Source: Embiotoca jacksoni
Taxonomy: Eukaryota; Chordata; Actinopteri; Embiotocidae
NCBI GenBank assembly: GCA_022577435.1
Contig: JAKOON010000021.1
Span: 9,629,199-9,693,198 of the forward strand
DNA length: 64,000 bases
Reading direction: 5' to 3'
The stretch's first letter is position 1. Each line of letters opens with the position of its first letter. Positions 47,534 through 58,851 of the stretch are shown here, piece by piece. The notes below the pieces were generated by a model. It worked only from the letters and a program-made list of their open reading frames with translations. It did not search any database and was not told the origin of the DNA. The translations under genes and the position numbers were made by a program.

Positions 47534-49055
47534 GTGGGCCAGTTTAACTCGTCCAGTGGATTCATCGCTACGGCGGTGTCCATTAGTGGTGAAACTCAGC
47601 TGGTCCCAGAATAATGGCTCCCTGCCAAACCTCCCCTGCTGCTTCATCTCTTTGCCCTCACTGCGTTATCTCGAAGCACTCACGCTCCAACTCTCAAGAG
47701 TAACATCTTCTCAGTGGGTCTCCGTACTCTGCCGCTGAGCTATTGCAGGGGTTGGTCTCACTAGAAATGATTATACTGTGGCAAAATGTGCATCTGCCAA
47801 CATCCTCTAGAGTTACTATTATTGTAAGTATTTTTTTTCTTGTCTATGTTGCACTGATAAACTATAAAACAGAGTTTAAAATTATGAAAAACAAAATTAT
47901 AAAAAATCCCAGCCAAATACACAGTTTTTTAGAGGTCTTTCAACAGACTCATGAAAAATGACGGGAATGTGCGTTCATGAACAGACCAGATAATAATCAA
48001 ACCTGATTTAAAACACAGAGCCGAGACCTGCAGAAGAAAAACAACACCCTACATGACCTGATCAAAGTGAGTGGAATTTGGACCAAATCTGACTCAGGTA
48101 TACCGAGTCAGATTCCTCAGCACCAACTGGACCCCTGAAGACCTTTTAATCTTTCAACATCGATCATTGTACAAAAGAACTTTTGTCTGACTCTTACTGT
48201 CTACTGCAGGTTTTGACCTGAGTGTGTGTCCTGCTGCGACCCGGGTTGAGGACTCAGGTTCTGCCTCAGAGGATGGTTTCCTCTCATCTGTAAATAAATC
48301 ATAAAGAAGAACTCATTAGAGCCTTCTGCAAAAGCAAAGGTTTAAATGTTGATTAAACACTAAGCCCTTATTAAACACATGGACATGTAAGCGCTGTCTC
48401 ATGAATAATGTCACTCGTCCGTCTCCGATAACTCCAGGTCCCCGTCCCTCTTCCAGCGGCCTGTATATCTCTTCTGTACTTTCCAGTTTACTTTTTTGGG
48501 CTCAGATTCTAAATCAAATCATTTTTTTCATAATCAGTTCTTCTCCTGGTACAACATGTACTGACCAAGCACTCACATTCCATGCATCTCTTTTTAAAAT
48601 TTTACATCCAAGACTCTGCTGACGCTACAAAATATAACATCTCTTCTGCTGCTCACTTCCTGCTGCAGTGTATCCACTTCAGAACAACACAAGTTTTGAT
48701 TCAGTCCAGTGCTTCACTGTCTTTGGATTCTTGTTTTTGCATTATTTACGTTTCTCTAAAGTCTCAAGCCCTGTCATGGGTATTACAGGGCATTTACTTA
48801 TGCCAATTACACACAGTAAGCACAAGTCTTAAATTTACGAGGACAATGGGATTCATCATTCTGAGAACACAAGCGTGAACAAATAAGCGGTTTAAGAACA
48901 CCTCAGGAGTCTGACAGACTTGTCTGAGCACTTTTTTTTTAAAAGCAAATGAGACCAAAAGCTTCTTGTATCCTTAAATTTTACTTTACAAAGTCTGCAG
49001 TGTTGATTTACCAACCATGGCGATGGACTCTGCCCATATTTGGGAAGGGTCTTTG
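47532..49055. other. non-coding region without recognisable gene
   Basis: Nothing recognisable; short open frames only. Confidence 0.5.
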
Positions 49056-49059
49056 TAGT

Positions 49060-49520
49060 CTGTACGGCAAGCAGCAACCAACCATGACCCATCGTTTAGT
49101 GAACTCTCTTTTTGAAGGCTCGAGTTCGCCCTTTTTGCCATCGCCATCTTGTTTTTTTGGAGCCAGAGGTGACTATATTTGGATGAACTGAGGAGGACTA
49201 AGTGGTGGATCTGACTGAGAGCCTGAGGATACTACACCTGCGTACCTAAAGCCTGTCAATTAAACAGACACGGCCCTAAATATACCACTTTTTGAGGCTT
49301 AATATCCTTTTATGATGGAACTATTTTCAGATGGACCACTGATCAGAGGGGGTGAATTGACCAAATGATACCATAATAACTGTGTCATGACTTTGTAGAG
49401 AGCCATTTTAGAGTCAGCCCCTAGCGGCAATCTGTGGTATTGCAGTTTAAGGCATTTTTATTATAGCCTCACTTTTACACTATTACAGCTACATCCAGTT
49501 TGATATTCAGTTAATGACTG
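49060..49520 (-). repeat. TIR-type interspersed repeat, family R1, copy 4
   Basis: Plus-strand phrases 'gccatcgccatcttg', 'ggagccagaggtgactatat', 'gcctgtcaattaaacagaca', 'tttgaggcttaatatcc' and 'tggtattgcagtttaaggca' follow the same order as copy 2, with the 'gactgtatataaa' terminus eroded. Confidence 0.65.
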
Positions 49521-51200
49521 GCACACAACATCATGTCAATGCCAACTAAATTTTGTTAAATGAGGAGGAGTGTCCGATGTTTTGAATTGAGAAACTTTTG
49601 GAAAGTCTTTCCTTAAAATGCATTTGTGGTGTTGCTGTTACAAATGAAAAGTGGCATTACAGGAATTTTGGTGAAAAGGAGTTTTTCAGAGAAATACAAA
49701 CACTGACATCTGTCTCACCTTTGGGGCTTCACGTCATGCTCCAGTGAAAGTGGCCTATATTACCTGAAATAATGAGCTCCTCCATGCAATTATTTATTCA
49801 TGGTAAAAAAAAAAAAAAAAAATCTTACACACACACACACACACACCAAGATTCTGCTTAAAAAAAACAGAAAACCACACGGTTGTCTTAAGCCAACCTT
49901 TCTGCATTCCTACACAATTAGTGATTAGGTTGTGTGTGTGTGTTGGTTTGTGGGGCTCATTCCTCTCCCATTAGTTCACTACATTCCCCAATCACATTTC
50001 TGCCTTTAACCATCCACAACATTCTGACGCTGAAAGAGATGTCAGACCAGTGTCCAGCGTTTCTCTCATCCATGTTTGTCCTGATGAGAACAGATTCAGA
50101 CGGATGTCACTGGTCCAGACAACAGTTGTTATGTATGTTAAAAAATGTTTTAGGGTAATTATGACTCAATATTTTTAAATAAAAGTTGCAGCATAAAGTG
50201 CTCTCAGACATTTGGACTCCACTGTATATCTGTCACTGTGTACATACACAAACAGGTCACAAATCAGATGTCTTAAAGCCCCAAAATGCACCTTACTTCC
50301 ACATTTTACTGCATTCACAAGACAAAAAAAGCTATCATCACCATACAACGTATCAAGAAAATCCATCTTTATCTCTCACCCATGTGGCCTTTGTTCTTTG
50401 TCAGTACAAATATATACTTATAAAACACATAGATTAGATTAGCAAATACTGATTGTTGCTTTAAAAATGCTATGCTGTGAAACCTCATCACTTTATCTCT
50501 GCTCTATCTCCTGTTGCGGCCTTTATTTTTTTAACCATGTCTCATTTCTGATCTCTAAATGTGTCCAGATTGGATCCAGGCTGCACGGATTATTCAAAGC
50601 TGGGAACAATATCTTCGACATGTAATCTTTTTTTTTTTTGCCCCGAGATCCATCTCTGGATTGCCTCCGGCATTATCTGACGATACAAGCTGGTTAACTG
50701 ATAAACCTGGCAGCACCTGCATTATGACTTAACATTTCAGTGGAGCCTCTTGCTAGTCTACTTTCTACGGACGGGTCATGAATTGCATGATGATGGGCTG
50801 CAAATGTGTATTCAAACCCACCAGAGAACAAAACAACCTGTTGTGTTCCACTGTAATCCCTTTCCAAACTTCAGGAATGATTCATACATGCACGTAAGGC
50901 TTATAGCAGTTCTCATTATTTCTCTCTGGTGTTCTCTTTGTGGTTTTCTCCTCTTTTTGTGCTGGAAGCAGCTTTGATGTGGCCAATAAGTCAAAAGCAG
51001 TAATGAAGCAGTTGGCTGGATTCTCTTTTGAAAGAAAGCCTCATTTAGCGACTCAACTGCAAAGCCGAGCGGTCCGGCCGTAAGTGGAGTTGAGCTTTAA
51101 CACCCACTAGTATGTCATGAAGTTCACGCTTTGCATATACTGTAGTATAAAAAGACAGCTCAAGTCTCATAGTCAGAGGTGAAGCTTGTACTACTACTAA
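49521..51200. other. non-coding region without recognisable gene
   Basis: Includes a poly-A (49805-49822), a short CA run near 49829-49846 and otherwise AT-rich sequence. No exon or RNA gene recognised. Confidence 0.5.
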
Positions 51201-51205
51201 TGAGG

Positions 51206-51365
51206 GGCGGCACAGTGGTGCAGTTGTCGCCTCACAGCAAAAAGGTTCCGGGTTTGAATCCGGTCCTGGGCCTTTCTGTGCAGAGTTTGCATGTTCTCCC
51301 TGTGCTTGCGTGGGTTCTCTCCGGGTTCTCCGGCTTCCTCCCATCATCCAAAAACATGCACCTCA
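51206..51365 (+). repeat. fish tRNA-like dispersed repeat
   Basis: Reads 'ggcggcacagtggtgcagtt', 'gtcgcctcacagcaaaaagg', 'ttccgggtttgaatccgg' and then 'gagtttgcatgttctccctg', 'gggttctctccgggttctcc'. This is the widespread fish element with a tRNA-like head (box B GGTTTGAATCC). It is cut off just after 'aaaacatgca'. Confidence 0.75.
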
Positions 51366-51377
51366 GGTCAGGTTACC

Positions 51378-51485
51378 TGGCGCCGCGCTAGTGGCAGCCT
51401 GCTGCAGCAGCTCCCCCCTGAGAGCCCCCCTACTGTAGTGAAGAAATTTCCCCTCGGGGATTAATAAAGTGAAATAAATAAAGTT
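51378..51485 (+). mobile_element. internally deleted LINE: 5' end joined to 3' end
   Basis: 'gccgcgctagtggcagcctg' and 'ctgcagcagctccccc' match the 5' end of the LINE at 59,766 ('accgcgctagcggcagcctg'). Within 40 bases the sequence becomes 'aaatttcccctcggggatta' and 'ataaagt', identical to that element's 3' end at about 62,795-62,820. All coding sequence is missing. A short 'aaataaataaagt' tail follows. Confidence 0.85.
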
Positions 51486-51564
51486 AAAATAATGAGAATA
51501 ATAATGAAGGAGAGAGCCTGTGGTTTGACCAAAGACTTTATACAAAAGTAAAGAAAGCTTCATG

Positions 51565-51855
51565 GTCTGAAAAGTGAGGCCAATGCAGAAGTGTCTTAAA
51601 CTGCAATACCACCAAGGGTCAGGGAGGTTGGCTTCGAATAGGCTATGGCTTCATAGACGCCCATTCAACTTCTCTCATGAAATACAAAGTCAATATTGGT
51701 GTCATTCCCTAAAGCCACTCCTACTTATTACTTTTCTGGTCGTCTATCTAAAAAAACAATCCTATCATTGATTAGATATTCGGTCAAAAAGCAGAATGTT
51801 TGGGAGGTGCGTGTGTTTGATTGACAGGTCTGTGGTGCAGTCAGGTTTCAGCTAT
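51565..51855 (+). repeat. TIR-type interspersed repeat, family R1, copy 5 (first half)
   Basis: Reads 'gaggccaatgcagaagtgtc', 'aaactgcaataccaccaagg', 'gattgacaggtctgtggtgc' and 'agtcaggtttcagctatag', collinear with copy 1 and copy 2. It then stops abruptly and resumes at about 52,495. Confidence 0.75.
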
Positions 51856-52494
51856 AGATTCACTTCACCAAAGTACGATGTTCCAATTTGTTTATTCCAC
51901 ACAAACGATCACTTTTAACTGTGGTGCATTCGAACACATGCCACACAACCTGTCCCCAGCCAGCCAACCAGCCTTCCTTTCTGTGTCCCTAGGAGTGCGA
52001 GACCTGGTGTCCTGCTGCTTGGGTTTTTAAGGGAAGACAGGGACAATCAGTCATTGATTTCAGCCGGGGCTAATTAAGCCCCTTCCAGGCACCTTTCCCT
52101 GAACCACTCCCCCAATCAGTCTCTCCTGCAGCTGAGCCAAACCACGCCACGTCACCACATCCACCAAAGCGTTTTTTTCCTGAGCACAGTGTATGTTGAA
52201 AGTTTTTCGTAAATGAACACCAGCAGCGTGACGAGGTGCTGAGCGTTTATGTGCTGAACGTTCAGCGGTTTTTTACGGTCACCGAAAGTTGCGCTCATCA
52301 CCGTCCAATCACAGTGAAGGAGGGGCGGGACAAACGCCGTAAACCACCGACACTGGTCGCTGGCTGGTCCGCCCTTCAGAGTGGCTGTGCAAATGCTAAT
52401 ACGGGCCGAGTTATCAGACTGTATTTACAGCGAAGAAAACTGAAGCTGTGAGCCACAGTCGGCGCAGCCAGGCTAGGTTGAGCGTACTCAGAAA
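51856..52494. repeat. insertion interrupting repeat R1 copy 5; includes repeat R2 copy 2
   Basis: About 640 bp that separates the two halves of R1. Its last part (52,200-52,490) contains 'cactggtcgctggctggtcc' and 'gcccttcagagtggc', as in the R2 copy at 21,060-21,400. The first part has 'ctgcagctgagccaaaccac'. No coding capacity. The exact termini are uncertain. Confidence 0.55.
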
Positions 52495-52610
52495 TTGGAG
52501 TCAGATTCACTTCTCACCAAATATGTTCACTTCTGGCTCCGAAATAGCAAGACGGTAACGGCTCAAACGCAAGCTTGAGGCTGACTCTTAGCTGCCGTTC
52601 CAGTTTGAAT
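52495..52610 (+). repeat. TIR-type interspersed repeat, family R1, copy 5 (second half)
   Basis: 'gtcagattcacttctcacca', 'atgttcacttctggctcc' and 'aatagcaagacggtaacggc' continue the R1 order that broke off at 51,855. Confidence 0.65.
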
Positions 52611-54240
52611 TGTAGACGTTTTGGGGAATTAATGTGAAATTGCAAAACTAAATGAGTTCTTTCCAGTAACGTGATTCCTTCCAGGATTGAGTATAACTAA
52701 TGTAAATAATAAAGGTAATAAACAGTCATCAGCACATTAAGGTAAAGAACTGATGGCTGCTGGTTAATACTGCTAATCTGACACTGATCAGCTCCCATTT
52801 GTATCCTGTCTTCAACTAAACTTTCTTGCTACATGATTTTAAGATGAATTTCTTCATCTTTTTTTTTTTTTTTTTTTTTTTTGCGTCTTGCACTGGGTGT
52901 CAGAGTAGTTCAAAATGAATAAAACATCTAACATTTTATGTGGTGCAAGATATGCAAGACTTCATTGCTCTTTATGTGCTCCAGAGCATGAAGAAATTAT
53001 GACATTAATTGTAACCTCATGCTATGAATAACGACAGGCAGAGGAAGAGAAAAAGAAGCTTTTATTGTGATGTACCAACCTGACACAGTGTATAGTTTAA
53101 CATCATCAGTCATAGGAATCCTTCATTTGAAGAATTCACAGTGCACACCCAGAAGCTTGGAAATGCCACTCAAAACACTTTTCCAGGCTCATTGCTTCAT
53201 CGCCGCAGGCTTTCAGAAGAAAGGACTCCGTTGCTGATTTCCTGAGTTGAATTACAGTCATTAATGCTTTTCAAACTATTATGAACTGGTGATGCTCATC
53301 AAGTTTCAACAATTTAAATCAAACCGTATGAAATATGAAAAAAAACTGATTTATCTTGAATTAAGGAAGTTGATCGACTTTTCTTGAATTAAAAGGAGAC
53401 TTCTCTAATCCTGTTTAGAAATGCTGGAATGAAAGTAAACTACTGATGTGATATTAGTTTTGGTTGTCACTCTCATGACAAGGCTGGAAGCAAAAAGCTA
53501 CTGCACAGACACTCAAAATGAGAGTTTTACTTCCCCTCCCCTCCCCCCTCCCTCATCTGTTTTTTTAAAAGCATGCAACCGCGACCTACAAAAAATGGCC
53601 CCACGACCCACTTTTGGGTCGTAACCCACCAGTTGAGGACCACTGCTCTTGCACGCTAACTGTCCGCCTTTGATTTGAACAACACATCTCACACACGTCT
53701 CCTTTTCGTGCACATGACTAAACTTTGGCGGGCGTCTCCACCTGAGGATAGTTACTGTCTGAACGGATCATCCTGCACATTCGTCCTTCTTCCCCCAAAT
53801 TTCTACAACACAGTTGGAGAGTGCAAACATAGTCTGACCCATAGAGTTACAAAAAACACCTTAGTGGTAAATACATAAGGATGAAATAAGTTGGAATTGT
53901 CCTCAAAGTCAATAATCAGATCCCACCTCTCCTCACTCTGCTCTCCATGTTCTTGTTGTCCTTGCTTTCATTTTTTGGGTGGGACATACAGTATGTTGTA
54001 CCACGGGCTGTGTTAAAAAAAAAAAAAAAGTATCCTTGATGTGCTTTCATTTTGAACTCAGCCTTATTGGTATTCCTCCCCTTTGCTCCTCTCTGTCTGC
54101 TGTATTGACAAACTTCATCCTTTCACGCAGAACAAATGACGAGCAGACGGCAGTCACCTCGACGATGCTGCTGCTCACAACGACGATGCATTATGCATGT
54201 TATGCGCCCATACAACATCAAATGGCCATGCACGCACCTG
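52611..54240. other. non-coding region with one repeat end
   Basis: A poly-T lies at about 52860-52882. At 53,580-53,650 'cttttgggtcgtaacccacc' followed by 'agttgaggaccactg' is the minus-strand end of a common fish repeat. No exon was recognised. Confidence 0.5.
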
Positions 54241-54256
54241 TCATCACACGCACGCA

Positions 54257-54258
54257 CA

Positions 54259-54292
<34 letters not shown>
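54257..54292. repeat. (CA)n microsatellite
   Basis: Short uninterrupted CA run. Confidence 0.95.
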
Positions 54293-54293
<1 letters not shown>

Positions 54294-54639
54294 CTTCTCG
54301 CTGTCATGAATCTCAGCGAGTGCACTTTGAAGATACATTTATGCATTCAGTCAAATTGCTATTTACCACAGGCTTTAGGCTGATGCGGTAAATTGTGTGA
54401 TTTTCCAAGCAGCTGAATGGTGCAGCTGCCCCCGAGCAACTGCCCTGGCATTTAGTATGCTGACAGAGGATAAACACGCTAATACATGCAGATACATACA
54501 TACACATACATGCAACTGGTCTGCAAGTTCATAGGGATAATAATCCGCTTTCTTACACTCTCTCTGTTCCCTCTCTGTTTGCCTTTGTCATTTCCTGTGT
54601 GTAAGTGCCAGGTGGGCGTCATCCTGCAAAGCATTTTAT

Positions 54640-54869
54640 GCCTGTAGAAATCAGCAACAGGCAATCGCGCAGTATTATTTATTGTGTAATCAGCCCCCGA
54701 TATGCCGTCCTGATCTCGTTGTAATTGCCGCTCATCAGCGCTCCTTATAGATAGCCTCTAATTTTACGATGGTGACCTTGAAACACATCGTACAGAAGCA
54801 GCGTGACGTCTTGATGATAAGTTCCAGCAGACAACTCCGGCTTGTATACCATGTAAACTCTCTGACGCA

Positions 54870-54936
<67 letters not shown>

Positions 54937-55310
54937 AACAGGGCATTACGTAACAGCTGATCATTTATTTCCAATCGTTTGCAGCGAGGAGGCGGCTTTG
55001 CTTTCCGACTGACATTTTTACATCCCGTTACACCTGCTCGACTCTGATAGGAATTATTTGACATTTAATCTGGTCATAAAAGCAAATGCATGCCTGTCAG
55101 AGAGATTTGCATCTCTCGTGCATGCCAAGTGTCTATTTTCCACCGACAATGAATCATCTCACCTCTGCCATCGATATGCATTTGTTGCGGTTTCATGAAT
55201 ACTACGGCTGCTGTCTAGAAACATTTGATCTGCTTGTTGGGAGGCAGAATGGAGCGACCCGCAGCAAAGAGAGGGCTCCGCTGTTATAAATCTAGACTTG
55301 CCAGGTTAAA
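54640..55310. promoter_or_regulatory. candidate conserved non-coding/enhancer block (inferred)
   Basis: Apart from a CA microsatellite at 54,867-54,933, this block looks unique and unlike the surrounding repeats. It contains a perfect octamer site (atttgcat, 55105-55112) flanked by short inverted arms, a second near-octamer (aaatgcat near 55084), and TAATTG/TAATTT homeodomain cores near 54722 and 54758. Such clustering is typical of developmental enhancers, but motif matches of this length also arise by chance. No open frame is convincing. Confidence 0.25.
54867..54933. repeat. (CA)n microsatellite
   Basis: CA run of about 65 bp preceded by cgcgc steps. Confidence 0.95.
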
Positions 55311-55915
55311 AGGTTCTAGCTATAAACACGGGAGCATGAAGGGACATTTCTGCAAAACATCAGTCTGCCTGAAGGCCAGTGGTCATCAGATAAGTGACAA
55401 ATGATAAACAGGAAAGAGGAGGAGGAGGGGGGGGAGGGGTTGGAGGTTCCCATCAAACAAGAATTGACAATAATTGTGAGCTGCCCACTGCGAAAGACTG
55501 TTCACATTACCATCCATTACCATCCTACTGTTACTGAGTAATCAGGGTCTGTGTGGAGTTAGATGTCCTCCCACTTAGCATGAGCACCTCTTAAATAGGC
55601 ATCAAATTGAGCAGCTGATTGAACAGCAGTCCAAGAAGACAACAACAAAACTGACTTCTTTACACGAAGGTACAAAGTAGACCTCAAAACTGAGATTTAC
55701 CACTGCAACAAACAAATGATAGTTAAGCTTGAAAAGTGTTTGGGTGTCACCTAAAATGGGAAAATCAAAGAAAAGCAGCCCATTAGAAACCAGAGTTCAT
55801 GTTAGACTCCTGATATGCTAACACAACACAACAAAGCCAGTTTAAACAAGGGCACACAATGGACCACAGTTCAACAGTTTAGAAAATAAAAAAACTAACA
55901 CCGTGTTATTTTTAG
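55311..55915. other. non-coding region, nothing recognisable
   Basis: Contains a purine-rich run near 55418-55440. No gene or RNA seen. Confidence 0.5.
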
Positions 55916-55919
55916 ATGC

Positions 55920-56510
55920 AAGATTCCTTTATTTGGTTGTGTGTGTATTAACACACTTTCAAAATGAGTCAAGGTCCTACTGAATGGCTTCAATCAATGG
56001 TAACAAAGAAGTACCCAGCTTGAACACCTTTATATAAAGGATTTAAAAGATTCTGACTTTCCAATAAAAAAAATAAAAAAAGAGGGAACACAACACTCAG
56101 TCAACAATCAGGAGAGATTATTTTTCTTATAGTACCAAATCATGAAATCACTCATCAAAAGCACTTAACAAGTGAAGTATAAAGTTATAGAGAGAAACCC
56201 AACAATTCAGTGACACGAGCGAGAGCTGGAAGGAAAAAAACAACAACTCCCTTGAAGCAATAAGGAACCTCCGAGAGAACAAGGCTCAGACGATGGCGCA
56301 CATCTGCCTGGACAAGTTGGGGTGAGGAGAGGGAAGAGAACAACACACGGAGATGCAACGATCAAAGTTGGGCAGGTTGGTGGTGCCCGTGACGACAGAT
56401 CTGGATGAAGTGAGAAGTGGATTCTGATGTACTCGACCACTGGGTGTGAGGACTGGAGGTGAATGGGCTGCAGGAGGTTTAGCAGCACAACGTCCTGACC
56501 TGACAGGAGG
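55920..56510 (-). repeat. probable fish dispersed repeat
   Basis: 'agagagaaacccaacaattc' near 56190, 'ggaaggaaaaaaacaacaac' and 'gatctggatgaagtgagaag' match wording I recall from dispersed fish repeats. The minus-strand open frame 56,207-56,488 lies within it and is not supported as a gene. Class and ends are uncertain. Confidence 0.35.
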
Positions 56511-56716
56511 AGAGGAGAACAGAGTTAAAGCTGACTGAGGTGGTGGTCAAATTTGTTGGTTTACCCAAAATGACCCCGAGTCAGGTGATTAGAAGACGAG
56601 AGAACGAATTAAGCAGGAATAACACATAAAGATAGTCTTCCTGAGTGAACTTGAGCTTAATTGTATTACAAATATTCTTAGTCGAATCATTTATTCACTA
56701 AGAGATTCGATCACCG

Positions 56717-56808
56717 TTCAAATGCACTTCAGTGTGTCATGGTTTTGGTCTGTCTGCTTCATCTTTGTTGGTTTGTCCTAGGTATCTCTTTCTCTACCTA
56801 CCTGTGGT

Positions 56809-56847
<39 letters not shown>

Positions 56848-57225
56848 CTTCCTCTCTCCTCGTCAGTCCCTGCGTCCCTCCCTGCGCCCACCAGAGGTCC
56901 TCAGTCTGCCTCTCTCTCCATAGGTTGGTCTCCTTCCTGCCACACCCACCTCACCTGCTCTCAGCCCCACCTGTAGCCACTTGCCAATCACCCAAGTCAT
57001 TATACATAGATATAAACTCCTTGCCTGAAATCACTGATTACCAGATTGTAAAATCAATACTGTGCCTTTTTGCTTTGGACTCTGCGTTTCCCTTGTTTTC
57101 TCCCAATTGCCAGGACGTTTTGTTTTGTTAAACCAATCATTGTAAATGAGCGTCTTTTGTGTTGCCTCATTCAAACGAGTCCGCGTCGGGCATGGTGATC
57201 CTAAGTCAGCTGTGACACGGTGAGC
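56717..57225 (+). repeat. probable non-autonomous repeat containing a (TG)n tract
   Basis: Begins 'gtgtcatggttttggtctg' and ends '...tcagctgtgacac', giving weak inverted ends (gtgtcatgg against gtgtcacag). The interior is C/T-rich with a TG run at about 56,814-56,843 and a phrase 'ctcacctgctctcagcccca'. Style resembles short fish elements; the class is unresolved. Confidence 0.35.
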
Positions 57226-57880
57226 TTATCAGTAAGAGACCACATCACTGTTTATAACATTTAATGTTGTTTCTGACTGTATTAATTTCAGTAGTGAGGT
57301 CAGTATGTTGCCTGTTTGAGCTGTAGCACTCAATAAAAAAAACGTGGGCCGTGTTCGAACTGTTCAGAGGGTTAATAGAACAGAAGCTAATTACAAACGA
57401 GCCAGTTATCACGCAGTATCATCTTTCATGGTCTTTTAATAACCGGGCAGTAACATCACAGCTAAGCTGATGGAGCCTTCGGTCACGAGGAAAATCCGCT
57501 GCTAACAGCTACTGATTTGTGTCAATGCACTTATTAAGTCATGTCAAACATTGTTTTAGCATGAAGTTAAAAAGCAGGATCTTTGTATGGCAACAGCTAC
57601 TGGTTGTGACACAAAGAGCATTTTATGAAGTGTTCCATTTTAAATTGATCAACTGTGAGAAAACACTAGAAGAGGAGCTACTTGTGTGTGTGGTCACACT
57701 GTGTGGTGTCTTCTGTATATATCTCTGTGGTTGTACTATTCAACTATATGCCATATATAATACATCCTTATGCCTCATGGCTGTATTAAGGAGAACTTAA
57801 CATAGATTTTATATAAAAAAAATTATATTATATCCGTTCTGACCTATGACAGTTGCATATTGAGCGCCTCGAGAATATGT
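57226..57880. other. non-coding region, nothing recognisable
   Basis: AT-rich; the 93-codon open frame at 57,519-57,800 has no motif or splice support. Confidence 0.45.
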
Positions 57881-58851
57881 ACGAGGTGCAATCAAAAAGT
57901 TCAGAGATCGTTCCTGCTGCTTGAGAACGGAGCGCAGCACAGTAAAGCAAACACAGCAGGAAGACGCAATAAACCCTCGTCAGTAAGTACGTCAAGTTTA
58001 CTTGTCACTTAAACAACATCAGCACCTGAGTAACACATCTTTTTGTGAGGAGTGGTATGTACACATTTGTGATCCCAGCATGGATTTGAGCAGAGACGCA
58101 TCCAATTTTATGTCAAACTCTGGAAATTTGGCAACAGAGACCTTCAAATTCTTCAGGAAATCTACGGCAATGAACCAATGAGCTGAGTGATGCGTTCTGA
58201 GTGGTATTCACATTTCAAAAGGGGCAGAACATTACTGTCCAAGACCAAAGAAGGCGTGTCAGGACAGAAGCGCAACCAGGTGGGTTTTCTTTGACGTTCG
58301 TAGGGTTGTGCACCATGAATTCATGTCCCAGGCTCAGGCTCTCAATGGCGACTTCCACTGTCACGTTCTGAGGGAAAACGTTTGGCGACTAGGACATTGG
58401 CGTGGTGGCAATTGGGTTCTCCAACATGACTATGTGTCTGCTCACAGCACAATAACCCACTCCCGCTTTAGTGCAGTTGGTTTGGAATCACATTTAACGT
58501 ACCGGACTCTCCACGCAAACGAAATGAGAGTGGAAGGGTGCAATTGGGCCTTCATGAAAAGGTAAACGGGAGCTAAACTCGCTTTTAGACCACTGAGGTG
58601 ATAAAGCGCTATACAAATGCAGACCATTTGCCATTTATGCTTTTCGACTGAAATAACACAATCTTCGCTCCCCGCCTTTACTACTCGCCAGATTCGTTTA
58701 AAGTTTGAAAGGTCCATGGTGAAACGTGGTGCTGATGTTAAACAAAGTGACATAACTTGTAGTGAATTGTCACGAAGCTTCTTGCTCTCCTTTGCTTCGC
58801 TCACATTCCTGTGCCGCGCTCCGTTCGTCAGTCTTGGAACTTTTTGCTCGT
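57881..58851 (+). mobile_element. decayed mariner transposon with recognisable inverted ends
   Basis: The left end acgaggtgcaatcaaaaagt and the right end, which on the minus strand reads tacgagcaaaaagttccaag, form an imperfect inverted pair next to TA. Inside, 'gcaacagagaccttcaaatt' gives ATETFK. The open stretch from 58,308 carries VHHEF, the VLRENVW region, and GNWVLQHDYVSAHS, which corresponds to the mariner catalytic W.LHHDNAPAH motif with the usual Asn-Ala changed. Stops and frameshifts break it; at about 970 bp it is shorter than a full element. Same family as 3719-4367. Confidence 0.85.

Noticed and set aside
56207..56488. 93-codon minus-strand open frame
   Set aside because: It lies in sequence that matches dispersed fish repeat wording and has no splice or start context.
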